This document shows positions 36,251-44,256 of a stretch of DNA of 64,000 nt, piece by piece. Numbering within the stretch: the first letter of the stretch is position 1; every line of letters starts with the position of its first letter. The stretch comes from Nocardia caishijiensis NBRC 108228 (GTDB lineage: Bacteria; Actinomycetota; Actinomycetes; Mycobacteriales; Mycobacteriaceae): the NCBI RefSeq assembly GCF_001612825.1, contig NZ_BDBE01000016.1:1-64000 (forward strand), written 5' to 3'. Under the pieces are notes generated by a model. The model made no database searches. It was not told the origin of the DNA and saw nothing but the letters and a program-made list of their open reading frames with translations. Made by a program: the position numbers and the translations under genes.

Positions 36251-37525
36251 CTATGACCTGGGCGCCGGTGCGGGCGGCCTGACCCGGTAGAACAGCGCCA
36301 GCGCCGCCGCGGCACCGAGCGTGATGGCCAGCGCCGCGAATCCGGGGGTCCGGTCGTCGGCGTTCACCCCGCCCGCGGGCCAGTTGCGCAGGCGAGTGGG
36401 GATGGCCCACAGGATCGACGGCAGATACAGCGCACCGAGGGCGAGCACCGCGCTGGGCAGATAGCTCACCCGCACCGAGGCGAAACCGTACCCGGCGACA
36501 GCGGCGAGCAACCCGGTGCCGATCGTCCACGTGACGGTCCAGCCGACATTGTCGGTGAACAGCGAGAAGATCGCGATCGTGGCCGCACCGAACAGCACCG
36601 GCCACGGCGACGGGCGGGCCAGCCCGGCCAGCACGGTGGCCACCACCACCGCGATCACCACCAGCAGATTCCACCCGAGGCTCGGTGCGTCACCGAGCGA
36701 GTCGGCCACGGCGGCCAGGCTGACCGCGAGCAGCACGGCGGCGCCGTCGCGATCGGGGAGCAGCAGGGCGGTGGCGAAGGCGGCGGCAACGGTGAGGACC
36801 ACCGCCAGACCCACCTGTGCCGTGCTCGCCCGCCGTCCGTCGAATTCGCCCGAGAGCCACTCGGTGGTGAGCAGCAGGGTCAGGGCGAGCAGCGTCGCCG
36901 CGATGATCGGCGCGATCGGCAGGTCGGCGGCCAGCCGGGGCGGCGCGCCGAGGATCACACCGTGCTGGTGGCGCACGGTGGTCACCGCGAGCAGGACCAG
37001 CGCGCACAGCACCAGCCAGGTGGGGCTGTGCGCGGACTTGTCGGCCTGTGCCGAGTTCGAGGTGAAGATCGCGACGACCTCGCCGTAGACGAACACCACG
37101 ATGGTTCCGACCGCGAAACCGACCGCGGGCCAGCGCATTCGCAACGAGCAGATGCCGAGCGCGCCGTAGGCCGCGCCCCCGCAGATGCTGTCGATGTAGT
37201 TCTGTGTGGTCAGCACGTCGGCCGAGGTCATCAGGGTGCCGATGTAGTAGTTCACGGCCAGGGCAGCGGTGGCGCAGGTGGCGGTCAGCCAGACCAGTCC
37301 TGGCCGGGTGAGCGGACGAACCAGCACCGCGACCACCACCGCGACGATGAGCCCGAGCGCCGCGGCCCGGGGCACGCCGTTGACCAGGCTGGTGACCCGA
37401 TACGGCGAATCGAGCGCCGAAGCGGCGGTGGTGCGGAAGGTGAACGGCAGGAACAGCGCCATGCCCGCGACCGCGGCACCCGCGAACGCCGTCACCGCAT
37501 CCAGACCATCACCGATCCTGGGCAC
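36251..37525 (-). CDS. Polytopic membrane protein of unknown function
   Basis: About 424 residues with roughly 12 hydrophobic helices and short loops; I do not recognise a family. Helical segments are spread evenly over the length (for example AALGLIVAVVVAVLV, VGFAVGTIVVFVYGEVVAIF and SYLPSAVLALGALYLPSILW). GTG at 37525 is the only start between the upstream AAA gene and the first helix and lacks a good Shine-Dalgarno sequence. It lies 58 bases after the CDC48-like gene and about 107 bases before mrpA on the same strand, so it could join the two into one transcript. Confidence 0.65.
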   Translation of the reverse strand: MPRIGDGLDAVTAFAGAAVAGMALFLPFTFRTTAASALDSPYRVTSLVNGVPRAAALGLIVAVVVAVLVRPLTRPGLVWLTATCATAALAVNYYIGTLMTSADVLTTQNYIDSICGGAAYGALGICSLRMRWPAVGFAVGTIVVFVYGEVVAIFTSNSAQADKSAHSPTWLVLCALVLLAVTTVRHQHGVILGAPPRLAADLPIAPIIAATLLALTLLLTTEWLSGEFDGRRASTAQVGLAVVLTVAAAFATALLLPDRDGAAVLLAVSLAAVADSLGDAPSLGWNLLVVIAVVVATVLAGLARPSPWPVLFGAATIAIFSLFTDNVGWTVTWTIGTGLLAAVAGYGFASVRVSYLPSAVLALGALYLPSILWAIPTRLRNWPAGGVNADDRTPGFAALAITLGAAAALALFYRVRPPAPAPRS

Positions 37526-37583
37526 GGTTCCGACGATACCGGCGAAACACGCGCGACCTGGGAAGTCGGCCCCCAGGGGCGGT

Positions 37584-39782
37584 TCATCCCCGATCGCGCG
37601 CGTACTCCCGCAACGATTCGACCTGCGCGGCATCCAACGAGGGCCGCACGGTGCGACGGGCGGTGGCCACGTCCCCGGCGGTGACATCGGCGGCGGCCAT
37701 ATCGCGCCGCAGTGCCGCGAGGGCGGCCTCGCGCAGCAGGGCGGCGCAGTCGGCGGCCGAGTAGCCGTCGAGGTCGTCGGCCAGGGCGGCCAGGTCGACG
37801 TCGTCGGCCAGCGGGACCGAGCGACCCGAGGTGCGCAGGATGTCGAGTCGCGCGGCCGCGTCGGGCGGCGGAACGAACACCAGCCGTTCCAGCCTGCCCG
37901 GGCGCAGCAGGGCGGGGTCGATGAGTTCGGGCCGGTTGGTCGCGCCGAGCACCACCACATCGCGCAGCGGCTCCACGCCGTCGAGCTCGGTGAGCAGGGC
38001 GGCGACCACGCGGTCGGACACGCCCGAATCGCTGCTCTGTCCCCGGCGTGGGGCGAGCGCGTCGACCTCGTCGAGGAAGATCAGCGACGGTGCCGAATCG
38101 CGGGCCCGCTGGAACAGTTCGCGCACCGCCCGCTCCGATGAACCGACCCACTTGTCCATCAGCTCAGCGCCTTTCACCGCGTGCACACTGAGCTGACCGG
38201 TGCCTGCCAATGCCCGGACCAGGAAGGTCTTGCCGCACCCGGGCGGGCCGTAGAGCAGCACGCCGCGTGGTGGGTCGATGCCGAGGCGGGCGAACGAGTC
38301 CGGATGCCGCAGCGGCCACAGCACCGCCTCGGTGAGTGCCTGTTTGGTTTCCACCATGTCGCCCACGTCGTCGAGATCCAGTGAGCCGATGGCCAATTCC
38401 TCGGTCCCCGAACGCGACAGCGGTCGGATGACATCGAGCGCGCCGAGCAGGTCGTCCTGGGTGAGTTCGGGGTCGGCCTGTTCGCGGCTGGCCCGGCCCG
38501 CCGCGCGTACCGCCGCCTCCCGGCACAGTGCGGCGAGGTCGGCGACGACGAAACCCGGTGTGCGCGAGGCGATCACGTCGAGATCGAGCTTGCCCGATGG
38601 CACCTTGCGCAGCAGTTGTTCCAGCAGCGCGCGGCGGACCAGTGCGGTCGGCAGCGGCAGAGCCAGTTCGCGGTCGCACAGGTCGGGTGCCCGCAATCGC
38701 GAATCCACCTGTGCCGGATGGGCGGTGGTGGCCAGCAGCGCGACCCGTGGGGCGCGGACGGCGGCCCGCAACTGGTCGAGGATGAGGGTGGCGACCGGTT
38801 CGGCCTCCAGCGGCAGGAGGGCGTCGATATCGGTGACGATCAGCACCCCGCCCTGTCCGCTGGCGATGTCGGCGACCGCCTCGGCCACCGCGCGCAACCG
38901 CGCACCGCTCTCGCTGGCCCCGACACTCGGCCCGTCGAGCACGACCACCCGCCGCGGTGCCGCGACCGCCTCGGCGAGCGTCGCCTTGCCCACCCCGGCC
39001 GGGCCGGTGACGAGCACACCCAGGTGTGCCGGTGCGCCGAGGGTTTTCAGCAGTTCCGGCTCGTCGAGCGCCAGGCTCAGCCATTCGGCGAGTTTGGCCG
39101 CCTGGCTCTGCACCCCGGCCAGATCCTCCACGGGCACCGGCGGGTTGCCCGCACTCGTCGTCGGCGCCTCGAGCGCGGCGTCGAGGGTGCCGCCGTCGCG
39201 TTCCACCGCGTGCTGCACCGCCGCCGCGCCGCTACCCCAGCCGACCGCCGAATTCGGCTGCACGCTCACCGGGCCCGGCCGTGGATCGATCGCGGTGACG
39301 GTGAGCAACTCGGTGGTCCAAGCGATCCCGAACGTGCGCGCCAACGCCTGGGTGGTCGCCGCCGAGCTGATGTCGGGGCCGAGATCGCGCGGCAGCAGCG
39401 ACACCGTGTCGCCGACGGTCACCACCTTGCCGAGCAGGGCCTGGCGCAGCGTGGCGGCCGGGATGCTCGCCATCGCCTGCGCCGACCCGCTCAGCGAGAT
39501 CTGCTTGGCGCCGAACACCGTCACCGGGGCGACGGTCACCGCGGCGTTCTCCCGCAGCCCCACGTTCGACAGGGTCACGTCGTCGAGGAGGGCGACTCCG
39601 GGCGGGCTGCCCGCGGGTGCCTTGGCCACCACCGCGGCCGTCCGGCGCGCGCCGATCAGCGCGATGCCGTCCCATTCCCGTAGGCCGAGCGCCGTGAGCG
39701 TCTCCGGGTGCAGACGAACCACCCCGCGCCGGGCGTCGGCGGCCGACGGATTGAGGCGAGCGGTCAGCGAAAGTTCAGCCAC
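37584..39782 (-). CDS. CDC48/p97-like AAA ATPase (Rv0435c-type)
   Basis: A 732-residue double AAA protein. An N-terminal CDC48-type double-psi barrel and CDC48_2 domain (about 1-190) is followed by D1 with a weakened Walker A GPAGVGKATL (Thr replaced) and Walker B LIVTDIDALL, and D2 with intact GPPGCGKTFL, IFLDEVDALAPRRG and the second region of homology GATNRPELIDPALLRPGR. D2 is probably the working ATPase. Homologues in mycobacteria (Rv0435c) sit near pssA, as here; substrates are unknown, and protein unfolding is inferred. The GTG at 39782 starts the barrel. Confidence 0.9.
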   Translation of the reverse strand: MAELSLTARLNPSAADARRGVVRLHPETLTALGLREWDGIALIGARRTAAVVAKAPAGSPPGVALLDDVTLSNVGLRENAAVTVAPVTVFGAKQISLSGSAQAMASIPAATLRQALLGKVVTVGDTVSLLPRDLGPDISSAATTQALARTFGIAWTTELLTVTAIDPRPGPVSVQPNSAVGWGSGAAAVQHAVERDGGTLDAALEAPTTSAGNPPVPVEDLAGVQSQAAKLAEWLSLALDEPELLKTLGAPAHLGVLVTGPAGVGKATLAEAVAAPRRVVVLDGPSVGASESGARLRAVAEAVADIASGQGGVLIVTDIDALLPLEAEPVATLILDQLRAAVRAPRVALLATTAHPAQVDSRLRAPDLCDRELALPLPTALVRRALLEQLLRKVPSGKLDLDVIASRTPGFVVADLAALCREAAVRAAGRASREQADPELTQDDLLGALDVIRPLSRSGTEELAIGSLDLDDVGDMVETKQALTEAVLWPLRHPDSFARLGIDPPRGVLLYGPPGCGKTFLVRALAGTGQLSVHAVKGAELMDKWVGSSERAVRELFQRARDSAPSLIFLDEVDALAPRRGQSSDSGVSDRVVAALLTELDGVEPLRDVVVLGATNRPELIDPALLRPGRLERLVFVPPPDAAARLDILRTSGRSVPLADDVDLAALADDLDGYSAADCAALLREAALAALRRDMAAADVTAGDVATARRTVRPSLDAAQVESLREYARDRG

Positions 39783-39920
39783 CGTGCCATTCTGCCCGCT
39801 GCCCGGCCCCACCGCCGTGGACGATCAGCGATCGATTGGCTCATCCCAAGGTCGGAGTCTGTACGCTGCACCCGACGCACCGGATGTGCCGGTGCCGCGA
39901 TCCACCGGGGAAACCAGCAG

Positions 39921-40283
39921 ATGAACCGAATCTCTTCCGTCGTCGCGACTGCCGGGGCACTCACCCTGATCCTGGCCGCCTGCGGCTCCACCGACGAAGC
40001 CACCGACGCCTCCGGCCTGCGCAAGGGCACGCCCGCGAGCACAACGGCACCGGCCACCACCACGTCCAAGGCAGCCGCGAGCGGTTCGCAGGTCACCTGT
40101 TCGGAATTCAAGTCGCTCGACAACGACGCGCAGACGCGGGTCATCGAGCAGATCCTCGCCGACAACCCCGGCGGTCCGTTCGAGGGCAGCCCGAACGTGG
40201 CGCTCGGCACCGCCAAGCTGGTGTGCCTGGCACCGGGCAATGCCGACAAGACCGTGGCCGAGGCCGCCGGGATGACGCCCTGA
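39921..40283 (+). CDS. Small lipoprotein, weakly HdeA-like
   Basis: A 120-residue lipoprotein: signal peptide with lipobox LAAC (Cys 21), a Thr/Ala-rich linker and a C-terminal helical domain with two Cys (VTCSEFKSLDNDAQTRVIEQIL and KLVCLAPGNADKTVAEA). The CxEFxxLD...C pattern recalls HdeA-type small periplasmic chaperones, but similarity is low. It is divergent from the AAA gene and convergent with the zinc-finger gene, whose stop is 2 bases away. Confidence 0.65.
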   Translation: MNRISSVVATAGALTLILAACGSTDEATDASGLRKGTPASTTAPATTTSKAAASGSQVTCSEFKSLDNDAQTRVIEQILADNPGGPFEGSPNVALGTAKLVCLAPGNADKTVAEAAGMTP

Positions 40284-40285
40284 CC

Positions 40286-40630
40286 TCAGTGGATCAGTGA
40301 CTGCCAGTTCTCGGGAACCCGGCCCGCCGGGCCAGGAACGGGCTGATCGGCCGGATGACTCGTCGGCGCCGCGAGTTCGGGCCCGCCCTCGTACATCTCG
40401 TTGGTCGCGAAGTTCCAGAACCAGTCCTCGCCGGGCTCGTAGCTCTGGGTGAACGGATGCCCGGTGCTGCCGTAGTGCCGGGTGGCGTGCTGACTCGGCG
40501 AGCTGTCACAGCAACCGATGTGCCCGCACTGCGCGCACCGGCGCAGGTGCACCCACCAGCCACCGGCCTCGGTGCATTCGGCACACCCCGGCCCACTCGG
40601 CGGCACAGTTGGATCGATTCCTTCTGCCAT
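40286..40630 (-). CDS. UBP-type zinc finger protein
   Basis: A 114-residue protein made almost entirely of a ZnF-UBP domain. Cys 16 and 19, 32 and 35, 40/41 and His 48, 52 and 58 give the expected ligand series, with WVHLRRCAQCGHIGCCDSS and HATRHYGSTGHPF as core. In eukaryotes this fold binds free C-terminal Gly-Gly tails of ubiquitin; in bacteria its partner is unknown, and the C terminus of another protein is one possibility. It is the third gene of a run with the kinase and receiver-flavoprotein genes, 53 bases after the kinase stop. ATG at 40630. Confidence 0.85.
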   Translation of the reverse strand: MAEGIDPTVPPSGPGCAECTEAGGWWVHLRRCAQCGHIGCCDSSPSQHATRHYGSTGHPFTQSYEPGEDWFWNFATNEMYEGGPELAAPTSHPADQPVPGPAGRVPENWQSLIH

Positions 40631-40683
40631 GCTGACCTCCGTGACATTGGCGGCTGGCGCCGGTTCTCGGCGTGCTTGGAACC

Positions 40684-42123
40684 CTACGACCCGGTGGGCG
40701 CCTGCTGTGCGGGTTGCAACGGCAGGCGCACGGTGAACCGCGTGTCGCCGGGAACGGAGTCGACGCGGATGTCGCCGTCGTGTTTGTTCACCACGATGCG
40801 GAACGAGATGTCGAGACCGAGACCGGTGCCCTCACCGACCGGTTTGGTCGTGAAGAACGGTTCGAAGATGCGGCTGCGCGAGTCCTCGGGGATGCCGGGG
40901 CCCGTGTCGCCGATCTCGACGGCCACGCAATCGTTCTCGCGATACGTGCGCACCGTCAGGGTGCCCGCGCCGTTCATGGCGTAGACGGCGTTGTCGATCA
41001 GGTTGGTCCACACCTGATTGAGTTCGGCGGCGAAGCACGGCACCGGCGGCAGCGCGCGGTCGTAGTCCTTGACCACGCGCACACCGTCGCCGAGCTTGCG
41101 GTTGAGCATCACCAGCGTGGAATCGAGCAGTTCGTGCAGGTCCACGACCTGATACGGCGCCCGGTCCATCTGTGAGTACTGCTTGGCCGCACCGACGAGG
41201 GTGGAGATGCGGCCGGTGGAATCGACGATCTCGTCGAGCAGCAGTTCGGTCTCGATGGTGTAGTTCAGCCAGCGCACGGCGCCCTCGAACACGTCCGCGT
41301 GGCAGGCCTGCAGGGTCGCCTTCACGCCCTCGAGCCAGTCGACGTCGAGACCGGCCTGCACGAAGGTGGGCGCCAGGTTCCAGCCGTCGGCGATGCCCTC
41401 GTCGGTGAACCAGTCGGCGAGGGCGTCCTCGCGGTCGGCCGCCTCGAGCGGCGACAGATCCGGCGCCTTGGCCACCTGCTCGGCGGCCTGCTCCTGCAAC
41501 TCGACCAGGTGCACCAGCGCCTCGGTGGGGAACCTGCCCTCGGCCATCATCTTGAGCTTGTGCCGCATGCCCGCCACCCGCTCACGCAACCCGGCGGTGG
41601 CGCGCACGGCCGCCGCGGCGGGGTTGTTGAGCTCGTGGGTGAGGCCCGCCGACAGTGAACCGAGCGCCACCAGCCGTTCCCGCTCGGCGATGCGCTGACT
41701 CGACCGCCGCCCACCGAAGAACGCACCCTCGAGCAGGTGCACCGCCATCGGGAACCAGGCGTGCATCATGCGGGAGAAGTCGGCCGCGTCGAGCACCAGG
41801 AATCGGGACCGGCGCAGCACGTACATCGACCCGTTGTAGTTCGGTTCGGCCTTGTCGCCCAGATACGCCGTCCACGCGCCCGCGTACACGCCGCGCTGGT
41901 CGGTGCGGTTGGTCTCCACCTCCACCCCGCCCGAGAGCTTGGTCAGCGTCACCTCGCCGTCGATGAGCACGTAGAAGCAGGTCGCGGGTTGTCCCTCGAG
42001 GAACACCGGCCCCGGATCGACGTATTCGATGCGACCGGCCGCGCACAGCTCGGAAAGCTGTGTGTCGTCGAGCTTTTCGAACAGGAACAGGGTTCGCAGT
42101 TCTTCGGGATCACAGACCGACAT
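40684..42123 (-). CDS. Sensor histidine kinase with N-terminal cyclic-nucleotide-binding domain
   Basis: A 479-residue soluble kinase. Residues about 10-125 form a cNMP/CRP-type effector domain (DPGPVFLEGQPATCFYVLIDGEVTL). The H-box is SAGLTHELNNPAAAA, with the phospho-acceptor His near 167. The ATPase domain has N-box NQVWTNLIDNAVYAM, G1 DTGPGIPEDS, F-box FEPFFTTK and G2 GTGLGLDIS. There is no membrane segment, so the signal is cytoplasmic. ATG at 42123 follows AGGAGG. The gene starts 8 bases after the receiver-flavoprotein stop, and the two surely form a partner pair. Confidence 0.9.
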   Translation of the reverse strand: MSVCDPEELRTLFLFEKLDDTQLSELCAAGRIEYVDPGPVFLEGQPATCFYVLIDGEVTLTKLSGGVEVETNRTDQRGVYAGAWTAYLGDKAEPNYNGSMYVLRRSRFLVLDAADFSRMMHAWFPMAVHLLEGAFFGGRRSSQRIAERERLVALGSLSAGLTHELNNPAAAAVRATAGLRERVAGMRHKLKMMAEGRFPTEALVHLVELQEQAAEQVAKAPDLSPLEAADREDALADWFTDEGIADGWNLAPTFVQAGLDVDWLEGVKATLQACHADVFEGAVRWLNYTIETELLLDEIVDSTGRISTLVGAAKQYSQMDRAPYQVVDLHELLDSTLVMLNRKLGDGVRVVKDYDRALPPVPCFAAELNQVWTNLIDNAVYAMNGAGTLTVRTYRENDCVAVEIGDTGPGIPEDSRSRIFEPFFTTKPVGEGTGLGLDISFRIVVNKHDGDIRVDSVPGDTRFTVRLPLQPAQQAPTGS

Positions 42124-42131
42124 CACGCCTC

Positions 42132-43799
42132 CTACGACAGGTACCGGTGCACGAACATCACGGCCATGGCGCCTTCGCCGACCGCCGAGGCGACCCGCTT
42201 GGCCGACTCGGCGTGCACGTCACCGGCCACGAACACCCCGGGCACGCTGGTTTCGAGGTGGTGGGGTGGACGCGGGAGCTCCCAGCCCGCCGGGCGCGCG
42301 CCGTCGATGAGCAGGTCGGGTCCGGCCAGCACGTACCCGTTGCCGTCGCGGGCGACGACGCCGTCGAGCCAGCCGGTCTGCGGTGCGGCGCCGATGAACA
42401 GGAACAACCGTTGCGCGTCGACCTTGTCCTCGGTGCCGGTTCGGTTGTCGCGCAGCAGGATTCGCTCCAGGTGTTGGTCGCCGTCGGCGCCGGTCACCTC
42501 GGTTTCGGTGTGCACGGTGATGTTCGGGATCTGGGCGATCTGCTGAATCAGGTAGTGCGACATCGACTTCTCCAACGAGTCGCCACGCACCACCAGATGC
42601 ACCCCGCGCGCGTGCCGCGACAGGAACACCGCGGCCTGCCCGGCGGAGTTCGCGCCGCCGACGATGTACACCTCCTGCTCGGCGCACTCGGTCGCTTCGG
42701 TCATCGCCGAGCCGTAGTACACACCGCGACCGGTGAATTCGTCGACCCCCGGTGCGGGATGCCGCCGGTAGTCCACTCCGGTGGCGATGAGAACGGTGTG
42801 CGCGCACAGCGATCCGCCGTCGGCGAAGCGCACGGTGCGGGCCGAACCGTTCACCTCGAGACCGACCACTTCACGGGTGGTGACGATCTCGGCCCCGAAT
42901 TTGGCCGCCTGCCTGCGGGCGCGATCGGCCAGCTGCGCGCCGGAGAGACCGTCGGGGAAGCCGAGGTAGTTCTCGATGCGCGAACTCTGCCCCGCCTGCC
43001 CACCGGTCGCGGTCCGCTCGACCAGCACGGTGCGCAAACCCTCCGAGGCGCCGTAGACGGCGGCGCCGAGTCCGGCCGGACCGCCACCGACGACGATCAG
43101 GTCGTAGAACTCGTCGCTGGCCTGCACGCTCAGGCCGCAGCTTTCGGCCAGTTCGCTGTCGGTCGGCTGGATCAGGGCCTCACCCGCCTGGGTGATGACC
43201 ACCGGACACGACTGCGGGTCGGCACCCGCCGCCTCGAGCAACCGGGCGCCCTCGGGTTCGTCCCGGGGGTACCAGCGGTAGGGCAACTGGTTGCGCGCCA
43301 AGAACTCCCGCACTTGCGAGGAGCGGGGCGACCAGCGATCACCGACCACCTTGGTCTCGTGGACGGGCCGCTGCTCGGCGCTGCGCCAGGCATCGAGCAG
43401 CCCCTCGATCACCGGATACAGCTTCTCCTCCGGCGGATCCCACGGCTTGAGCAGATAGTGGTCGAGGTCGACGACATTGATCGCGTTGATCGCGGCGTCG
43501 GTATCGGCGTACGCGGTGAGCAGCACGCGCCGCGCGTAGGGGTGCAGGTCCATCGCCTGCTCGAGGAATTCGATGCCGTCCATCCCCGGCATGCGATAGT
43601 CGGCGATCAGTACGGCCACCGGCTGACCGCGCAGCTTCATCTCGCGCAGGGCCTCGAGGGCCTGCGGGCCGGATTCGGCGCGCAGGATGCGGTAGTCGGC
43701 GCCGAAGCGGCGGCGCAGGTCGCGCACCACCGCGCGCGAAACACCAGGATCGTCGTCGACGCTGAGAATGGCCGGTTTGGTCGGGGCGGGATTGCTCAC
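42132..43799 (-). CDS. Response regulator fused to thioredoxin-reductase-like FAD oxidoreductase
   Basis: A 555-residue three-domain protein. Residues 11-130 are a receiver (acidic DDD at 15-17, phospho-acceptor Asp 67 in LIADYRMPGMDG, Lys in YLLKPW). Residues about 150-228 look like a glutaredoxin/GST-N-like fold (SQVREFLARNQLPYRWYP). Residues 231-555 are a thioredoxin-reductase-type flavoprotein with FAD motif VVGGGPAGLGAA, NAD(P)H motif VYIVGGANSAGQAA and FAD-binding FVAGDVHAES. The usual redox CxxC before the second dinucleotide fold is missing (GVYYGSAMTEATEC). It therefore may reduce something other than thioredoxin, under control of phosphorylation by the adjacent kinase. GTG start. 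Confidence 0.92.
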   Translation of the reverse strand: MSNPAPTKPAILSVDDDPGVSRAVVRDLRRRFGADYRILRAESGPQALEALREMKLRGQPVAVLIADYRMPGMDGIEFLEQAMDLHPYARRVLLTAYADTDAAINAINVVDLDHYLLKPWDPPEEKLYPVIEGLLDAWRSAEQRPVHETKVVGDRWSPRSSQVREFLARNQLPYRWYPRDEPEGARLLEAAGADPQSCPVVITQAGEALIQPTDSELAESCGLSVQASDEFYDLIVVGGGPAGLGAAVYGASEGLRTVLVERTATGGQAGQSSRIENYLGFPDGLSGAQLADRARRQAAKFGAEIVTTREVVGLEVNGSARTVRFADGGSLCAHTVLIATGVDYRRHPAPGVDEFTGRGVYYGSAMTEATECAEQEVYIVGGANSAGQAAVFLSRHARGVHLVVRGDSLEKSMSHYLIQQIAQIPNITVHTETEVTGADGDQHLERILLRDNRTGTEDKVDAQRLFLFIGAAPQTGWLDGVVARDGNGYVLAGPDLLIDGARPAGWELPRPPHHLETSVPGVFVAGDVHAESAKRVASAVGEGAMAVMFVHRYLS

Positions 43800-43854
43800 C
43801 CCGCAAGTATCCCTTTCCGAGGCCTCAGGCGTCTTTACCCGGAGGGAGGGAAGA

Positions 43855-44067
43855 TCAGGGGCCCGAAGGGCCCCGACTCGAGCGCGTCAGCGCTCCATGT
43901 CTCAGGACCAGGTCGAGTTCGCTGGGGGTGAGCAGGCGTTCGAGGCGTTCGTCGCGTTTACGGCGGGTGAAGGCGCTGCGCAGGGCGAAGCTGTCGTCCG
44001 GCTCGATGGTCGGGAGCAGCGGAACCTCGTTGATGTGTCTGCGGGGCAGGAATGAGCGCAGTTTCAC
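43855..44067 (-). CDS. Small basic protein (70 aa)
   Basis: Short gene not matching a family I know. Codon choice over the first 55 codons is strongly G/C-ending like real genes here, and GTG at 44067 follows GAGGTGA. The protein has an N-terminal KLRSFLPRRHINEVPLLP and a charged helix with RRKRDERLERLLTPSELDLVL. The last codons run through a GGGGCCC hairpin. Two direct repeats and a palindrome upstream look like its control region. Confidence 0.5.
   Translation of the reverse strand: MKLRSFLPRRHINEVPLLPTIEPDDSFALRSAFTRRKRDERLERLLTPSELDLVLRHGALTRSSRGPSGP
43858..43874 (-). terminator. Short GC hairpin at the end of the small basic protein gene
   Basis: GGGGCCC and GGGCCCC form a 7-bp perfect stem with a 3-base loop, overlapping the last codons of the small gene and lying upstream of the receiver-flavoprotein gene. 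Confidence 0.45.
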
Positions 44068-44113
44068 GGCCGATCACCTCGGGGTCGACGACGGGTATGC
44101 CGGGCGGCTGAGC

Positions 44114-44145
44114 CTCTTCGATCAGCTACTTCGATTAGCGAAGAG
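44114..44145. promoter_or_regulatory. Operator-like cluster upstream of the small basic protein gene
   Basis: CTTCGATCAGC (44116-44126) and CTTCGATTAGC (44129-44139) are direct copies 13 bp apart. The second is half of a palindrome CTTCGATTAGCGAAG (44129-44143), and CTCTTCG (44114-44120) pairs with CGAAGAG (44139-44145). Such overlapping symmetry is typical of repressor sites of the MarR type; the protein that binds it is unknown. Confidence 0.5.
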
Positions 44146-44206
44146 TTTGCCAGCATGTCCGAGTTGGTGCAAGCGGGACAGGTCGGACACGGCCGACCGA
44201 CCGGTC

Positions 44207-44232
44207 GGTGACCTGCTTCGGCGCAGGTCACC
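44207..44232 (-). terminator. Hairpin terminator downstream of fabH
   Basis: GGTGACCTGC (44207-44216) and GCAGGTCACC (44223-44232) form a perfect 10-bp stem with the 6-base loop TTCGGC, 25 bases beyond the fabH stop. Confidence 0.8.
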
Positions 44233-44256
44233 GCCGTCGTCGCGGGATTTGCTGGG

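Noticed and set aside
43838..43854. 17-bp purine-rich match with 24223-24239 taken as a proven repeat family
   Set aside because: With this base composition a 17-bp match in 64 kb is only mildly unlikely by chance; I only mention it as a possible link.
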